Shown: positions 40,180 to 50,076 of the stretch, one piece after another
Layout: each line of letters starts with the position of its first letter
Numbering within the stretch: position 1 is the first letter of the stretch
DNA from: Picochlorum sp. 'celeri'
Lineage: Eukaryota > Chlorophyta > Trebouxiophyceae
DNA length: 64,000 nucleotides
Assembly (NCBI GenBank): GCA_010909725.1
Contig: JAACMV010000001.1
Coordinates: 289,653-353,652 of the forward strand
Direction of reading: 5' to 3'
Translations under genes and position numbers: made by a program
Notes under the pieces: model-generated
What the model saw: only the letters and a program-made list of their open reading frames with translations
What the model was told of the DNA's origin: nothing
The model's database searches: none

Positions 40180-41481
40180 CTATGATTCTTGTGCCACTGG
40201 CTCCAGCTTGGGCAACTCTTTTCCCAAACTAGGAAGAATGGTGTCAGCAACGGTGGGTGTGGTTGCTCCACGCACGACGGTGTATGGAGGAGCATCGAGT
40301 ACCTCATCTGGCAGGATTGGTAAGGTTGCATCTAATACCTCGGTGACCGACGTGGCTGTTCGCAATGCCTGGTCCACGCCTGCCCTCCACTTTTTGCCAT
40401 TCTTCTCTCCAGCAAACATGCCAATGACTGGTTTCACAAGTACTCTGACACTGGGAACTTTATGTCCATCCTTCTTCACGTGCCATCTCCCGACCATGGC
40501 GTCAGCGTATTCAGCGTACTTGTACAATACTTCTTTTCTGCTCTTTCCTGGATTGCTGTCCTCGTTCCAGATGGCAACATCTGCACCACTGAGCACTTTC
40601 CATGGAGAGTTGTACGCTGCACGTCCAATCATGACCCCATGGATGCCATCCGTGCCATGGGCGCAGGGATAGTCAAGAGCTGCACGGGTTTCTTCCAGTG
40701 TAAGAATGCCCCCATTCAATGAAAATTGAAGATCAGGGAAGTCTCGTTTCAATGCAAGCAGCCATTCATATCGCAATGGAGGAACTGTTCTATTCTGATG
40801 AGGACTCAGTCCTTTGAGCAGACACTTTCTCGCATGAATGATGAAATGCGTGACTGGTGACTTTGTGGAAACAATTCTAATAAAATTATGCAGGCTGTCG
40901 TAGGAATCGACGTCGTCGACGCCGATGCGGCATTTGACAGTGATTGGAATGGAGGGAGCTGCCTCTGCCATGGCTGAGCAGCACGCCGCGACATTCTCTG
41001 GTTGTAGCATCATGGCTGCACCAAAACACCCAGCTCCAGCTACTTTATCACTAGGACATCCGCAATTTAAATTAATTTCGTCGTATCCATACGACGCCAC
41101 CACTTTGGCAGCCTGTGCCAGGCTCTCTGGGTCACTACCACCCAACTGACATGATATTGGATGCTGCTCAGGAGGGAACCATAGGAACTTATCATGATTT
41201 GGATTGAAGATTAATGTCTTATCCACGACCATTTCTGTATACAGCCATGTGTTTTTGGACATGAGACGAGCCAATTGTCTGTAATGCACGTCTGTGTAGT
41301 CCATCATGGGCGCAATGCTGAGTTTTTGGGCTGGCAGGCTGCTTTTATGTGTTTCTATACATGATGCTGATACTGAAGAAGTGGTTTTAAGCCTTTTCAT
41401 GAGGTTACCAGTCATGGAAACCTCTGTAGGACTCTGCTGCATCCCTCTGAAAAGCCACGCTCTGGCAGTCACATACGACAT
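40180..41481 (-). CDS. tRNA-dihydrouridine synthase, DusA-like
   Basis: 433 residues, intronless. The N-terminal ~50 residues are an organelle-targeting-like leader. The TIM barrel starts at LSIAPMMDYTDVHYRQLARLMS and has EINLNCGCPSDKVAGAGCFGAAMM, in which the Cys after GAG is the usual catalytic residue. IPITVKCRIGVDD, THFIIHARKCLLKGLSPHQNRTVPPLRYEWL and GVMIGRAAYNSPW complete the DusA pattern. It reduces uridine to dihydrouridine in the tRNA D-loop using FMN and NADPH. It may serve plastids or mitochondria, given the bacterial type. Confidence 0.93.
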   Translation of the reverse strand: MSYVTARAWLFRGMQQSPTEVSMTGNLMKRLKTTSSVSASCIETHKSSLPAQKLSIAPMMDYTDVHYRQLARLMSKNTWLYTEMVVDKTLIFNPNHDKFLWFPPEQHPISCQLGGSDPESLAQAAKVVASYGYDEINLNCGCPSDKVAGAGCFGAAMMLQPENVAACCSAMAEAAPSIPITVKCRIGVDDVDSYDSLHNFIRIVSTKSPVTHFIIHARKCLLKGLSPHQNRTVPPLRYEWLLALKRDFPDLQFSLNGGILTLEETRAALDYPCAHGTDGIHGVMIGRAAYNSPWKVLSGADVAIWNEDSNPGKSRKEVLYKYAEYADAMVGRWHVKKDGHKVPSVRVLVKPVIGMFAGEKNGKKWRAGVDQALRTATSVTEVLDATLPILPDEVLDAPPYTVVRGATTPTVADTILPSLGKELPKLEPVAQES

Positions 41482-41687
41482 GAAATTGGCACTCCGCGGT
41501 GATTTAATGCTTCTTTCTTGTATTCATGGTGATTCATATGGAATGAGGAGGCGTGTGAGGGGTATTTGGGTGCCATCAGAGCATCGATTTTGTTCCATAT
41601 TTCGTACGAAAAAGACAGCGATGATTTTTCTCATCATGCTGTGTCTGTACATGACTGTCGGCATTTTCATAGTTACAAAAGGATGAA

Positions 41688-42161
41688 ATGAAATGCAAGG
41701 CGAAGAGCGCGTATCGCCTGCGTCATCAACGAGTGTATAACGTCCGGCGGACTGATTTCAGTGTTCTCGAGTTTGAACGAGTAGAAAAGGCTCATTTTTT
41801 ACGATATACGTTGGCAACAATCGTCTTATCGTTTGGTAATTTAACAAAATTATCACATAGTTTGTTTGGTCTCGTTCCAGAGAACTCTCTGTTGGATAAG
41901 TGCCCTTACTACAGAGTTCCAAGCCCAGAGGAGGCTCCAAACGTGCCACGTTCGCTCAAGTGGGTGGTGTCTACGAGAGAGAAGATTGCACGAGAGAAGC
42001 CTTCAGTGTCGAAGACGCGGGCAGATCATTTGGCGCAGATTCATTTCTCGAAGAAGCGTTACAAGAGGGATAATCTTACAATACCTGGCATGGTTGTGTT
42101 GTACAATACTCTTTTAGCGTGGATGATGTTTCATATTGAGATGGGAGCCACGTCGTTATAG
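41688..42161 (+). CDS. Hypothetical protein
   Basis: 157 residues. The start at 41688 is uncertain. An intron-like stretch (GTACGA near 41604 to CATAG near 41672) could splice a 5' leader to it. The protein is basic in its last third (KTRADHLAQIHFSKKRYKRDN). A weakly hydrophobic segment (YTLATIVLSFGNLTKL) lies near 55-70, and another hydrophobic stretch near the C-terminus (MVVLYNTLLAWMMFHIEMG) might be a membrane helix. I do not recognise a family. It lies 41 bp before the LSM10-like gene on the same strand and is divergent from the Dus gene with a 206-bp gap. Confidence 0.45.
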   Translation: MKCKAKSAYRLRHQRVYNVRRTDFSVLEFERVEKAHFLRYTLATIVLSFGNLTKLSHSLFGLVPENSLLDKCPYYRVPSPEEAPNVPRSLKWVVSTREKIAREKPSVSKTRADHLAQIHFSKKRYKRDNLTIPGMVVLYNTLLAWMMFHIEMGATSL

Positions 42162-42202
42162 TGCAAAGAATTTCATTTCATTTTTGTATTGATAGAGTGC
42201 GG

Positions 42203-42565
42203 ATGCCGCGAAAGAATCCGGCGACGTTGTCGCTCTTTCTGCAGGCGTTGGAAGGGTCTCAGTGTATTGTGGAGCTCCATAGTGATTCCGTCGTCAAGGG
42301 TCGCCTAGAAAGTGTGGATGGTGGAATGAACATCGTGATGAAGGATGTTGTGATAAAAGACGTGTATGGGAGGACACAAAAGTCGTCATCATTGCACATG
42401 AGGGCGAGTGCCATTCGGTATGTTCATCTGCCTCCGACTGCTGATCCAGTGTCGACAGTAAAGAGGCATCGTAAGCGAATCGATGTTGCTCGACGGGAGA
42501 ATTATACGCGCCAGCAGAGAGAATCTATGCGTTCTGGCAGTCGTCATGGGGAGTCTGCGACGTAG
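42203..42565 (+). CDS. LSM10-like Sm-fold protein
   Basis: 120 residues. The start at 42203 (MPRKNPATL) was chosen because the upstream residues from 42161 are unrelated. Sm1 motif: LFLQALEGSQCIVELHSDSVVKGRLESVDGGMNIVMKDVVI. Sm2-like motif: LHMRASAIRYVHLPPTADP. The pattern ESVxxGRxxxVDxxMNI with IRYVHxP is closer to LSM10 of the U7 snRNP than to SmD1, which reads GxxVHGxITGVDxSMN and RYFILPD. The tail is Arg/Lys-rich. In animals LSM10 and LSM11 replace SmD1 and SmD2 in the U7 particle for histone 3'-end processing. Whether that holds here is inference. A transposon begins 20 bp after the stop. Confidence 0.72.
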   Translation: MPRKNPATLSLFLQALEGSQCIVELHSDSVVKGRLESVDGGMNIVMKDVVIKDVYGRTQKSSSLHMRASAIRYVHLPPTADPVSTVKRHRKRIDVARRENYTRQQRESMRSGSRHGESAT

Positions 42566-42584
42566 AATATGTTTTTACATGTAA

Positions 42585-42617
42585 GGCCACTCTTAATTAA
42601 TTCTGCTGTTCCCGTCA
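42585..42617 (+). repeat. Left terminal inverted repeat of the 42.6-kb transposon
   Basis: 33 bp, GGCCACTC to CCCGTCA. It is identical to the reverse complement of 43205-43237. Confidence 0.9.
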
Positions 42618-43204
42618 GGAGTGCTCTCACAAAAGTAGTCGGTAGGTGCGTGAAAAACAGAAATCGCCTCAAAAATATAAAGATGGATAATGCGCCTTAG
42701 AAGCTCCTGTAAAGGGTTTTAATGCGTTTATTCATCAAATATGACATTTAATACTCTTGAGTAGCCATCATGCTCAAAAAATCACCACTTGGCTCCATTT
42801 CTGGTCCTTGAGAGCATGGTTGGCCAACCTCCACCAGGGAACCCTGTTCAGTAGCTGCTGATTAAGTCTAATATACAGCATATCTTCATACTTGAAGCTA
42901 GTTATCATTCAAAACATTCTTCCTCTTCTTCCTCTCAGGCCCTCTATATCGCTCAAGTGAACTTGGCTCAAACCAACCTTTGTAAAATTTCAAATTTTTG
43001 CCGACTGGATCGTCTGCCCTCAGGACTGGCCATGGCCAATCACGATGCATCATGATCGAGTTTGAGCCTCAAACCCCGTCAATCGACTCCTCTCGACGAG
43101 TTCTATCGCATGGTGTCATCTATTTAGTCCAATTCGTTACAGATTTCGTGCAACAGACAATTTATAAATCTCAGCCCCTCTCCTCCCAAAAGTAGTAGGC
43201 GATT

Positions 43205-43237
43205 TGACGGGAACAGCAGAATTAATTAAGAGTGGCC
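43205..43237 (-). repeat. Right terminal inverted repeat of the 42.6-kb transposon
   Basis: 33 bp, TGACGGG to GAGTGGCC. It is followed directly by the TAA duplication. Confidence 0.9.
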
Positions 43238-43240
43238 TAA

Positions 43241-43773
43241 CACATGAATGACACTTTTTGGACAAGGGATTCGGGAGGCGGTCGTGAGGCCATGTATTCG
43301 GTGGACATAGAGTGCGGCCAGTGGCCTTCCAAGCAACCATCCCAATTTATATTATTGTAACTGTCATCAAGGTATGGTATTTGTGAGGATCAATGGGTAC
43401 ATGGAGGCGATTGGTCCGTTGTGGTGTGATGCCAGACGCCGGCAGAGGAAACATGGAGGGCACCTCGCTTCCTGTGATCATCAAGCCCTCGAGTATTTTG
43501 CAGTGAATACTTGGAGGAGAAATATGATCGCAGCCGCCTATTTTAGGACGGTAGTGTGGTAATTTTCGCCGCGACGCTGTCTCTCTCTGTTTGTCTTTGT
43601 CTGGCCTGGTATCCTATCGAAGGGCTCGTTTGATGGGGCGAAGATCTGAAATCGCCAAGCCGGCGGAGGCTGCTGTCTGCGGGCTAAACATTTTTTAATT
43701 CTTTGACCCTTAATGACATATCTGACTGATTTTTATATCCTTTTGTGATACAGATTAGTTTAATCTCGGCAAG
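43241..43773. other. Intergenic region upstream of eS24
   Basis: About 530 bp. Part is GC-rich for this window and part is a pyrimidine-rich run (CTGTCTCTCTCTGTTTGTCTTTGTC near 43578) of the kind seen near ribosomal-protein transcription starts. A late TTTTTATATCCTTTTGTGATACAGATTAG resembles a 3' splice site, so a 5'-UTR intron is possible. No RNA gene was identified. Confidence 0.35.
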
Positions 43774-44231
43774 ATGGCGGAAAAGAGTTGCACTGTGAGG
43801 ACTCGCAAGTTCATGACCAATAGGCTCTTGTCACGCAGACAATTCGTACGTTGCTTTGTGATGGTTGACAGATGATGCTGTCGAATGTGATGTATCTGAT
43901 ACTTGTAATGGCTGTGTTGTAGATTACTGATGTGATCCACCCAGGACGTGCCAATGTGTCCAAGGCTGAGCTTCAGGAGCGTCTGGCAAAGATGTATGAC
44001 GTCAAGGATGAGAAGTGCGTTTTCGTGTTCGGCCTCAGAACTCAGTTCGGAGGAGGCAAGTCCACTGGATTCGGACTCATCTACGACAACCTTGAGGCAG
44101 CAAAGAAGTTTGAGCCAAAGTACCGCTTGATCAGAAATGGTCTTGCTGAAGCCGTAGAAAAATCTAGAAAGCAGAGAAAGGAGAGAAAGAACCGCACAAA
44201 GAAGCTCCGTGGTACAAAGAAGAACAAGTAA
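43774..44231 (+). CDS. RPS24: 40S ribosomal protein eS24
   Basis: Two exons, 43774-43845 and 43923-44231, with a 77-nt phase-0 intron (GTACGT...TGTAG), giving 126 residues. The join [19 protein letters not shown] is canonical. Family blocks include [49 protein letters not shown] and a Lys/Arg-rich tail ending GTKKNK. It is a cytosolic small-subunit protein bound to 18S rRNA, needed for pre-rRNA processing. Length agrees with the family (~130). Confidence 0.97.
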
Positions 44232-44280
44232 TTATTATAGTATGTGGGTTGTTATGGCCTTGTAAGACGTATAAATAAAT

Positions 44281-46014
44281 TTACGAATTCGAGTATGATG
44301 GGCCACCACCACCCTCTGGTGGAGTCCATGTGATATTTCTCAGAGGGTCTTTGATATCGCACGCTTTGCAATGCAAACAGTTCTGTGCATGAATTTCCAG
44401 CGATGGAAGGGCGTTATCATCACTCTCCTGTGCGTATTGATATACTGCAGCGGGGCAGTAGTGCTCCTCTGGCCCTCCATAGAGAGGGGCATTCACCACT
44501 GATGGAATCTTTGGATTCTTAAGCTTCAAGTGGGAAGGTTGATCGTGCTCGTGGTTCGTGCCACTCCGATATAAGCTTTCTGTGATATGGAACGTTGTGA
44601 TACCATCTGGTGCAGGATACACTGGTCTATCCTGCACAGACATGTCCTTCACTGGGGAAAGATGTTCATGGTCTTGCTTGTGCATTTTCAACGTCCATGG
44701 CGCTTTCCCTCGCAAAACGATTGAATCCAAAGCTGCATACGCTAATCCACCGTATCGATTCAACAGCGAGAACCCTGGTCTGATATTTCTTGCCTTGTAG
44801 AGCTCCTCATATATCCACGAATCTCGTACAGCATCATCATAACCATCCATGGAGAGAGCACCCTCAAATGCTTTTTCAGCAGCTATAATCCCGCTCTTCA
44901 TAGCTGTATGTACTCCTTTTATTTTCTGTGCGTTTAAAAATCCAGCAGAGTCTCCCACAAGTGCTCCACCAGGAAATTCTAGGTGTGGAAGGCTTTGCAA
45001 ACCACCTTCATTAAGGCATCGTGCGCCATATTCAATGCATTCCCCTCCTTCAAGAAGACTTGCAACTTTTGGATGCCTCTTTAGCTTTTGAAATTCTCCA
45101 TATGGGGATGTATAGGGATTAGAATAATCGAGTGCCACAACAAGCCCCAAGGACACCATATGGTCAGCCCCCATGTGATAACAAAAAGCCCCACCATGCA
45201 CATTGTGAGGGAGAGGGTAGCCTATTGAATGCCACACATGACCTGGCTTGTGAACCGAAGGCTTCACCTTCCAAATTTCTTTGATTCCCAGCGCATATGT
45301 CTGGGGATCTGCATGGCCCTTGTCCCGTAAAGAATACGTCTGAATTGCACTCTCGCTGAGACTCCCTCGACATCCTTCGGCCAATAAGGTCAATTTGGAC
45401 TTGACTTCTATTCCAGGAACATATGATGCTTTTTCCTTTCCTGTTTTGGCACGCCCAAATTCTCCCGTCCTTACACCCTGAACAATCCCACCTCTAAACA
45501 ATAAATCCTGCGCTGCAAACCCTGGAAATATTTCGACCCCAAGCTCTTCCGCTTTTTTCCCCAACCATCTTGCTGTTTGGCTCAAACTCACCACATAATT
45601 CCCTTTGTTCCTCATGGCTTTGACCTTGGGCAACGGAATCGCAGCCCGCTTGGAGAACAAGTACAAACTATCTCTCGTCACCTCCTGCTTCACTGGACAG
45701 GAGGAATCTTCTTTCCACCCAGGCAATAACTCGTCCAACGATCGAGTCTCCAAAATACAACCACTCAAAACGTGTGATCCCACCTCTTTGCCCTTTTCAA
45801 GCACACAAACAGACACACCTTTGCCCTTGTCCTGAGCAAGCTGCTTCAACCTAATTGCTGAACTCAACCCTGCAACCCCTGCGCCGACAATGCACACATC
45901 AAATTCTAAAGAATCATCTGTCGTGTACCATCTCCCAAGGAAACTCCCCGCAGAATGCCTCACCGCCCGTGCACTCCTGACGGCATGTCGAGCATGTGCA
46001 AACAATACCGTCAT
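44281..46014 (-). CDS. ETFDH: Electron transfer flavoprotein-ubiquinone oxidoreductase
   Basis: 577 residues, intronless. A short mitochondrial leader (~33 residues, Arg/His/Ala-rich) precedes the FAD-binding DVCIVGAGVAGLSSAIRL. GKEVGSHVLSGCILETRSL, PGFAAQDLLF, LLAEGCRGSLSE, and GDSAGFLNAQKIKGVHTAMKSGIIAAE are family blocks. The C-terminus holds the 4Fe-4S site NCLHCKACDIKDP, with INW-like ITWTPPEGGGGP after it. It passes electrons from ETF (fatty-acid and amino-acid oxidation) to ubiquinone at the inner mitochondrial membrane. Apparently complete. Confidence 0.96.
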   Translation of the reverse strand: MTVLFAHARHAVRSARAVRHSAGSFLGRWYTTDDSLEFDVCIVGAGVAGLSSAIRLKQLAQDKGKGVSVCVLEKGKEVGSHVLSGCILETRSLDELLPGWKEDSSCPVKQEVTRDSLYLFSKRAAIPLPKVKAMRNKGNYVVSLSQTARWLGKKAEELGVEIFPGFAAQDLLFRGGIVQGVRTGEFGRAKTGKEKASYVPGIEVKSKLTLLAEGCRGSLSESAIQTYSLRDKGHADPQTYALGIKEIWKVKPSVHKPGHVWHSIGYPLPHNVHGGAFCYHMGADHMVSLGLVVALDYSNPYTSPYGEFQKLKRHPKVASLLEGGECIEYGARCLNEGGLQSLPHLEFPGGALVGDSAGFLNAQKIKGVHTAMKSGIIAAEKAFEGALSMDGYDDAVRDSWIYEELYKARNIRPGFSLLNRYGGLAYAALDSIVLRGKAPWTLKMHKQDHEHLSPVKDMSVQDRPVYPAPDGITTFHITESLYRSGTNHEHDQPSHLKLKNPKIPSVVNAPLYGGPEEHYCPAAVYQYAQESDDNALPSLEIHAQNCLHCKACDIKDPLRNITWTPPEGGGGPSYSNS

Positions 46015-46089
46015 TCATGCGAAATATCGGGAATCCATTCACAGTATCGATATCTATACAAATAAATACGTATATATTATCATTTGCCT

Positions 46090-47779
46090 TTAGGTTTGAT
46101 GCTCTTTGCGTACATTCCTGAATGCCATCTCCAACCTCCCCATGTCATGACGATACACGGTCAGCACCACTGCAGCCAAGAATACTGCTCCGATGGACAC
46201 ATGCGCAGCCATCCTGTGATACAACCCGATGGTCGAGGCCATATCCAACATCTTTTGAACTGGACCAAGATATCTGTCAAACCCAGTCAATGTGTCTGGT
46301 AGAAACACAGCCTGTGACACCTTGGTGCAGCACAGACTGGTCACCAAGACCATAACAGTCCTTGCTGAAGGACCTATTCGAATCGCTTTCAAGCCTCCAA
46401 TCCTTTCAAAGTACGTACTCATAAATACTCGACAATACAGTATCCTTAAAATCATATTGATGCTGTCTGCCATCAAGAGCCCAAGGGCACCATACATGGT
46501 GACAGCACCAACACTCAGTCCAATGTGTATCAGAGAGGTGATCACAAGCACCACATTATTCTGATGCAAGTATTTTTTATCAGCAACTCCATGCAAAAAC
46601 GCTTCCAATGTCCCATTCAAGGCCAAAAGAGCGACATATATGCTGTACAGACCAAGAGCTGCTGGCGCATCACTGGATGCCCACCTCTCTCCGTACAAGA
46701 TTCTTAACGCCACATACGAATATGACGGGCCAAAACATGCCGATATACCCCCAACGATACATATACATTGACACAAACTTGATAACAAGTCTGATTGAGA
46801 TGTCAATCGAACTTTCGACGTCGTATGACCCCCCTCTTTGCTAAATGCCACAAAAACAATCTCCTCATAGGGTTGGAACAGCGTCCTCACCACCAGAGAC
46901 CCAAGATTATTCACCAATCCATACACCCCTTGAACTGCAGGACTTGTGACAATCGCTAATACTGCCTTACTGCCTTCTGCCAATACCAATTTACCGGCAG
47001 CCTGGACACTGAATGCCCAATAGAGCGCCATTGTCTCTGCATCGACAGACATCCTGCGCCAAGATGATGATGCATGCCGAACAATCGATCCCGCCCACAG
47101 TGGATCAAACAGGGTAAAACTCATCATAAAGAATACTAGCAAACTGCCTCCATACGCCATCTGACCCCACGACATTGCCATACTCGGGGCAACATGTCCC
47201 CGAGCCAGCAAGTAGACGGACACAAAATTCTTTACAATATTCGCTCCTGCTTCGCACCCAGTCCTCACTCCAAACCACATCCGAGCGGTCGAAAAGATGT
47301 AGAAAGGCTCGGATATAATTTCCAAGAGAGCAGCGATGCATTGCATCTGGGCAGCCACCTGATATGTATGACCAACAGTCATGTGTCCAACCAACAGTAT
47401 TCCAGATACCGAAAACAGTATCCCAGCAGGCACAGCCATCAACGATGCACACAGTAATTTGAATTGATTCGATCCGTCATATTCAATACGAAGACAACTT
47501 CGCCGCACCCCTTCTCTACTCAAAAACACAATTGATGAATTAATGAGATGAAACTGCACGGCAGAAACACCATAGTCATCTGGACTGAGCAATCTTGCTG
47601 CTACAAGATTGAGCACAAATGTCAAGATTCTCGCCCCAAGCTGCGATCCTACACACAATCATCAACATGCATGTGAGTATTTCGGCCATGCTCGACGACG
47701 TAGACCATCTGTAAGACGAACCAAACAGTCTCAAGAAACCAACAAGGACAACATTCTGAGAAGAAGAACTACTCGTCAT
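46090..47779 (-). CDS. RFT1: RFT1-like ER membrane protein for dolichol-linked oligosaccharide
   Basis: Two exons, 47722-47779 and 46090-47648, giving 538 residues. The 73-nt intron has a weak GTTCGT donor and a TGTAG acceptor. It was chosen because it alone joins the N-terminal frame to GSQLGARILTFVLNLVAARLLSPDDYG in phase. Conserved blocks: VQFHLINSSIVFLSREGVRRSCLR, then FGVRTGCEAGANIVKNFVSVYLL, QGVYGLVNNLGSLVVRTLFQPYEEI and LNGTLEAFLHG. About 12 membrane helices. RFT1 is needed for N-glycosylation at the stage of Man5GlcNAc2-PP-dolichol. The flippase role is debated. Confidence 0.92.
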
Positions 47780-48035
47780 TCTTCTTCTTCTTCCTCTCTG
47801 AAGACAACCAGCCCTCCCTCTCTTGCGAGAGATTTTATATACCCTATTACAGGTATATATTTATTAATTATAGGCAAAGATGGCATCCAGTATCACGCAT
47901 GTTGACCAGTTTGGAACGCAAATTCCTTCTTTAAAACATTAAAACATCACCAAAGAAAAAAAAACCATGATGATCGTATGAAACATCCTTCCATCTCCAA
48001 CAGTACCATGCATATATATATAAAATTAATTCACC

Positions 48036-48788
48036 ATGACTGACACAGACGGCTATACTCGACGCAGCGGCGCCCTGTTAGGACCGAGAGTGATTGGCAG
48101 GCTCACACCTGAGCTGGTTCTGCGCAGTCCACAGTACATGAATTGCATCGACCAGTACGAATTAGATCTTCGAGGGAACAGCATAGCGATACTTGAAAAT
48201 CTAGGGACAACAGAGAACCAGTTTGATAGCATTGACGTGTCTGATAATGCCATTACAAAACTAGATGGATTTCCGAAACTGAGGCGATTGAGCAGCCTTC
48301 ATATGAATAATAATCGAATTGAAAGGATTTCAGATTCTCTGGGAGAGGCTTTACCGAATCTAGAATTGCTGATATTGACGAATAATAAACTGTCAGACCT
48401 GGTCACTCTGGAACCCCTGGGTCTGCTGGGGAAATTGACGTACCTCAGTCTGGTGGATAACCCCGTGACGAAAGAACCTGGGTATAGACTTTTCATTATT
48501 AGTAGGTGCAAGAAGTTGAAGATGCTGGATTACCGAAAGGTGACGGCATCTGAGAGGGAGCAGGCTGAGAAGGAGTTTGGGAACAAGGCTGCTCCGGCAC
48601 CGCGGACTCGGAAGGAGAAGGAATCGACCAAGGGGTCTCGTAGTGAGCCTAGTACGAAGAAGGGACCTAGTCGAGAGAAATTGATGGCAATCAAGGCAGC
48701 GATTGCCTCTGCATCTACCATGGAAGAAGTTGCCAAACTGGAGGAGAGATTGCAACAGCAGGATGAGGAGATGGACGAGGATCAATAG
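48036..48788 (+). CDS. SNRPA1: U2 snRNP protein A' (leucine-rich repeat)
   Basis: 250 residues, intronless. The N-terminus has LTPELVLRSPQYMNCIDQYELDLRGNSIAILENLG, the U2A' signature. Leucine-rich repeats follow to ~165: FDSIDVSDNAITKLDGFPKL, LSSLHMNNNRIERI, LELLILTNNKLSDL, and LTYLSLVDNPVTKEPGYRLFII. An LRR cap ends MLDYRKVTASER. The C-terminal 80 residues are charged. It binds U2B'' and stem-loop IV of U2 snRNA. A TATATATATAAAATTAA tract lies ~20 bp upstream. It is divergent from RFT1. Confidence 0.95.
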   Translation: MTDTDGYTRRSGALLGPRVIGRLTPELVLRSPQYMNCIDQYELDLRGNSIAILENLGTTENQFDSIDVSDNAITKLDGFPKLRRLSSLHMNNNRIERISDSLGEALPNLELLILTNNKLSDLVTLEPLGLLGKLTYLSLVDNPVTKEPGYRLFIISRCKKLKMLDYRKVTASEREQAEKEFGNKAAPAPRTRKEKESTKGSRSEPSTKKGPSREKLMAIKAAIASASTMEEVAKLEERLQQQDEEMDEDQ

Positions 48789-48849
48789 TGTTGTTATTAT
48801 TACAGTAGTAAAATAGTAATTAGTTAATAACATACATGTGAGTAATAGT

Positions 48850-49779
48850 ATGCCTAGAGCAACGAGACGAAAGGTTCTTGCGCCAGTCGATGAGAATGTC
48901 GTTGGGAAGGATACGAGCACAGCGGATGTCGTTAAATTGATTGAAAGCATTGAGACTCAAGGTAAGAATTATTTCTATATCATATCGTGGGTGTATGTGG
49001 TTGTTGTGGAGATTTCGTTGGGATTGGGATTGTTCAACGACATTCTCGGTTGGTCCACGTTTTCTCAGGCGACGACGCTGTATTCGTGCAATGATGGGTA
49101 GTATTCATAAAATAATAGGTAGTATTGTTATTCTGTTGTAGTGGAAGAGCGAGTTTCGGAGATTATAGCTGCGACAGAGGATGCTGTGACGAGTCTGAGG
49201 AACAACCTGAGGACCAAGTTGGTTCGGTTGCCCAAGTCGGTACGTGTTACGCGTCATGTCCTTTTCATTGCACCACGCCCCAGTCACGTATATGTATTGC
49301 ATGTGTAGACTCGGAGTATGAGTATGAAGGAGTTTGAGGAAAAGTTTGTGGATGATTTGAAGAGTAGTGCCCTGGAGGATGTCAGGAGGAGGTTTGAGGA
49401 GCGGGCAGCTGCTGTGGATAAGGTGATTGAAGAGTCTGATACACATTCGGGAAAGAAGCGTGGGACGAAGAGGGTGAAAGTCGAGGCAGATGGGACAGCA
49501 GGCTCGTTTAACGGGATCCCTTTGCAGACTCCCATGCCATTTGCTGGCAAGGCCATGCCCATGCCTGTGACGATGCTTGTGCAACAAGGGAAACGCGGTG
49601 GTAAAACGAAAGCGTCTCAAGAACCGCGCGCTGCTGTTGTGACGACAAAAGATGGAAAGCAGTGGGCCCTTGGGGCCAACGGCCTAGCAGACATTCCAGA
49701 GTCTCATAGACGGGAGGTTTCAGAGTTATTATCGTCTCAATTTGCATTTTTAGCATCAGCACTTGGAAAACAATCATAA
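48850..49779 (+). CDS. Borealin-like chromosomal passenger protein
   Basis: Three exons, 48850-48961, 49142-49239 and 49309-49779, giving 226 residues. Introns are 180 and 69 nt. The joins give VSEIIAATEDAVTSLRNNLRTKLVRLPKSTRSMSMKEFEEKF, which matches the Nbl1/borealin N-terminal helix ending in LPKxVRxMxMxEF. The C-terminal half is basic (KKRGTKRVKVEA), with a GIPLQTPMPF motif that resembles the short motifs in borealin tails. In other eukaryotes the protein anchors Aurora B with INCENP and survivin at centromeres. No BIR or INCENP gene is nearby. The call is by helix pattern. Confidence 0.72.
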
Positions 49780-50076
49780 TACTACTACTGTGTAACATTG
49801 ATACCGATGTGATGGATCAAATTTATAATAAGGAGTTGGCACCATGCTCTGCATTGAAGAAGAGTCTTCAAGAACATTGGACCACATGTCTTACTCGTGT
49901 GCAATTTCAGGTGAATTCATGTATAGTAATAAATATGTACTTGATCGGATAGTATGCAAAGAATGCCAACGCGCGAGGAGTAACTGCCGTGCTCTATCAG
50001 AGGAAAAGGACTGGCGTCGTCGTGCATTGTTGTAAAGATTGCATCTTTCTTTCATAATTAGTAGTAGAGGTAGAAC

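Larger units (their letters stand above)
42585..43237. mobile_element. Non-autonomous DNA transposon with 33-bp inverted repeats and TAA duplication (PIF/Harbinger-like)
   Basis: Perfect 33-bp inverted repeats at 42585-42617 and 43205-43237 begin GGCCACTCTTAATTAATTCT. They are flanked by TAA at 42582-42584 and 43238-43240. A 3-bp TWA target duplication and ends starting GGC are typical of PIF/Harbinger and Tourist-type elements. The element is 653 bp. A shared AAAAGTAGT[CA]GG block lies inside both ends in the same orientation (about 42631 and 43188). No transposase is present. A 51-codon minus-strand ORF (42898-43053) is the only coding candidate. Confidence 0.88.

Noticed and set aside
41306..41686. 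Plus-strand ORF of 126 codons ending just before the hypothetical gene at 41688
   Set aside because: Its first half is antisense to the Dus gene. The second half has a hydrophobic run but no family, and may be part of a 5' leader with an intron.
43846..43922. C/D-box snoRNA in the eS24 intron
   Set aside because: TGATG and CTGA strings are present, but they are too close together and lack terminal pairing.
49780..50076. 63-codon ORF at 49844-50035 as a small gene
   Set aside because: Some Cys pairs are present but no family, and it may be the promoter of the GT49-like gene.
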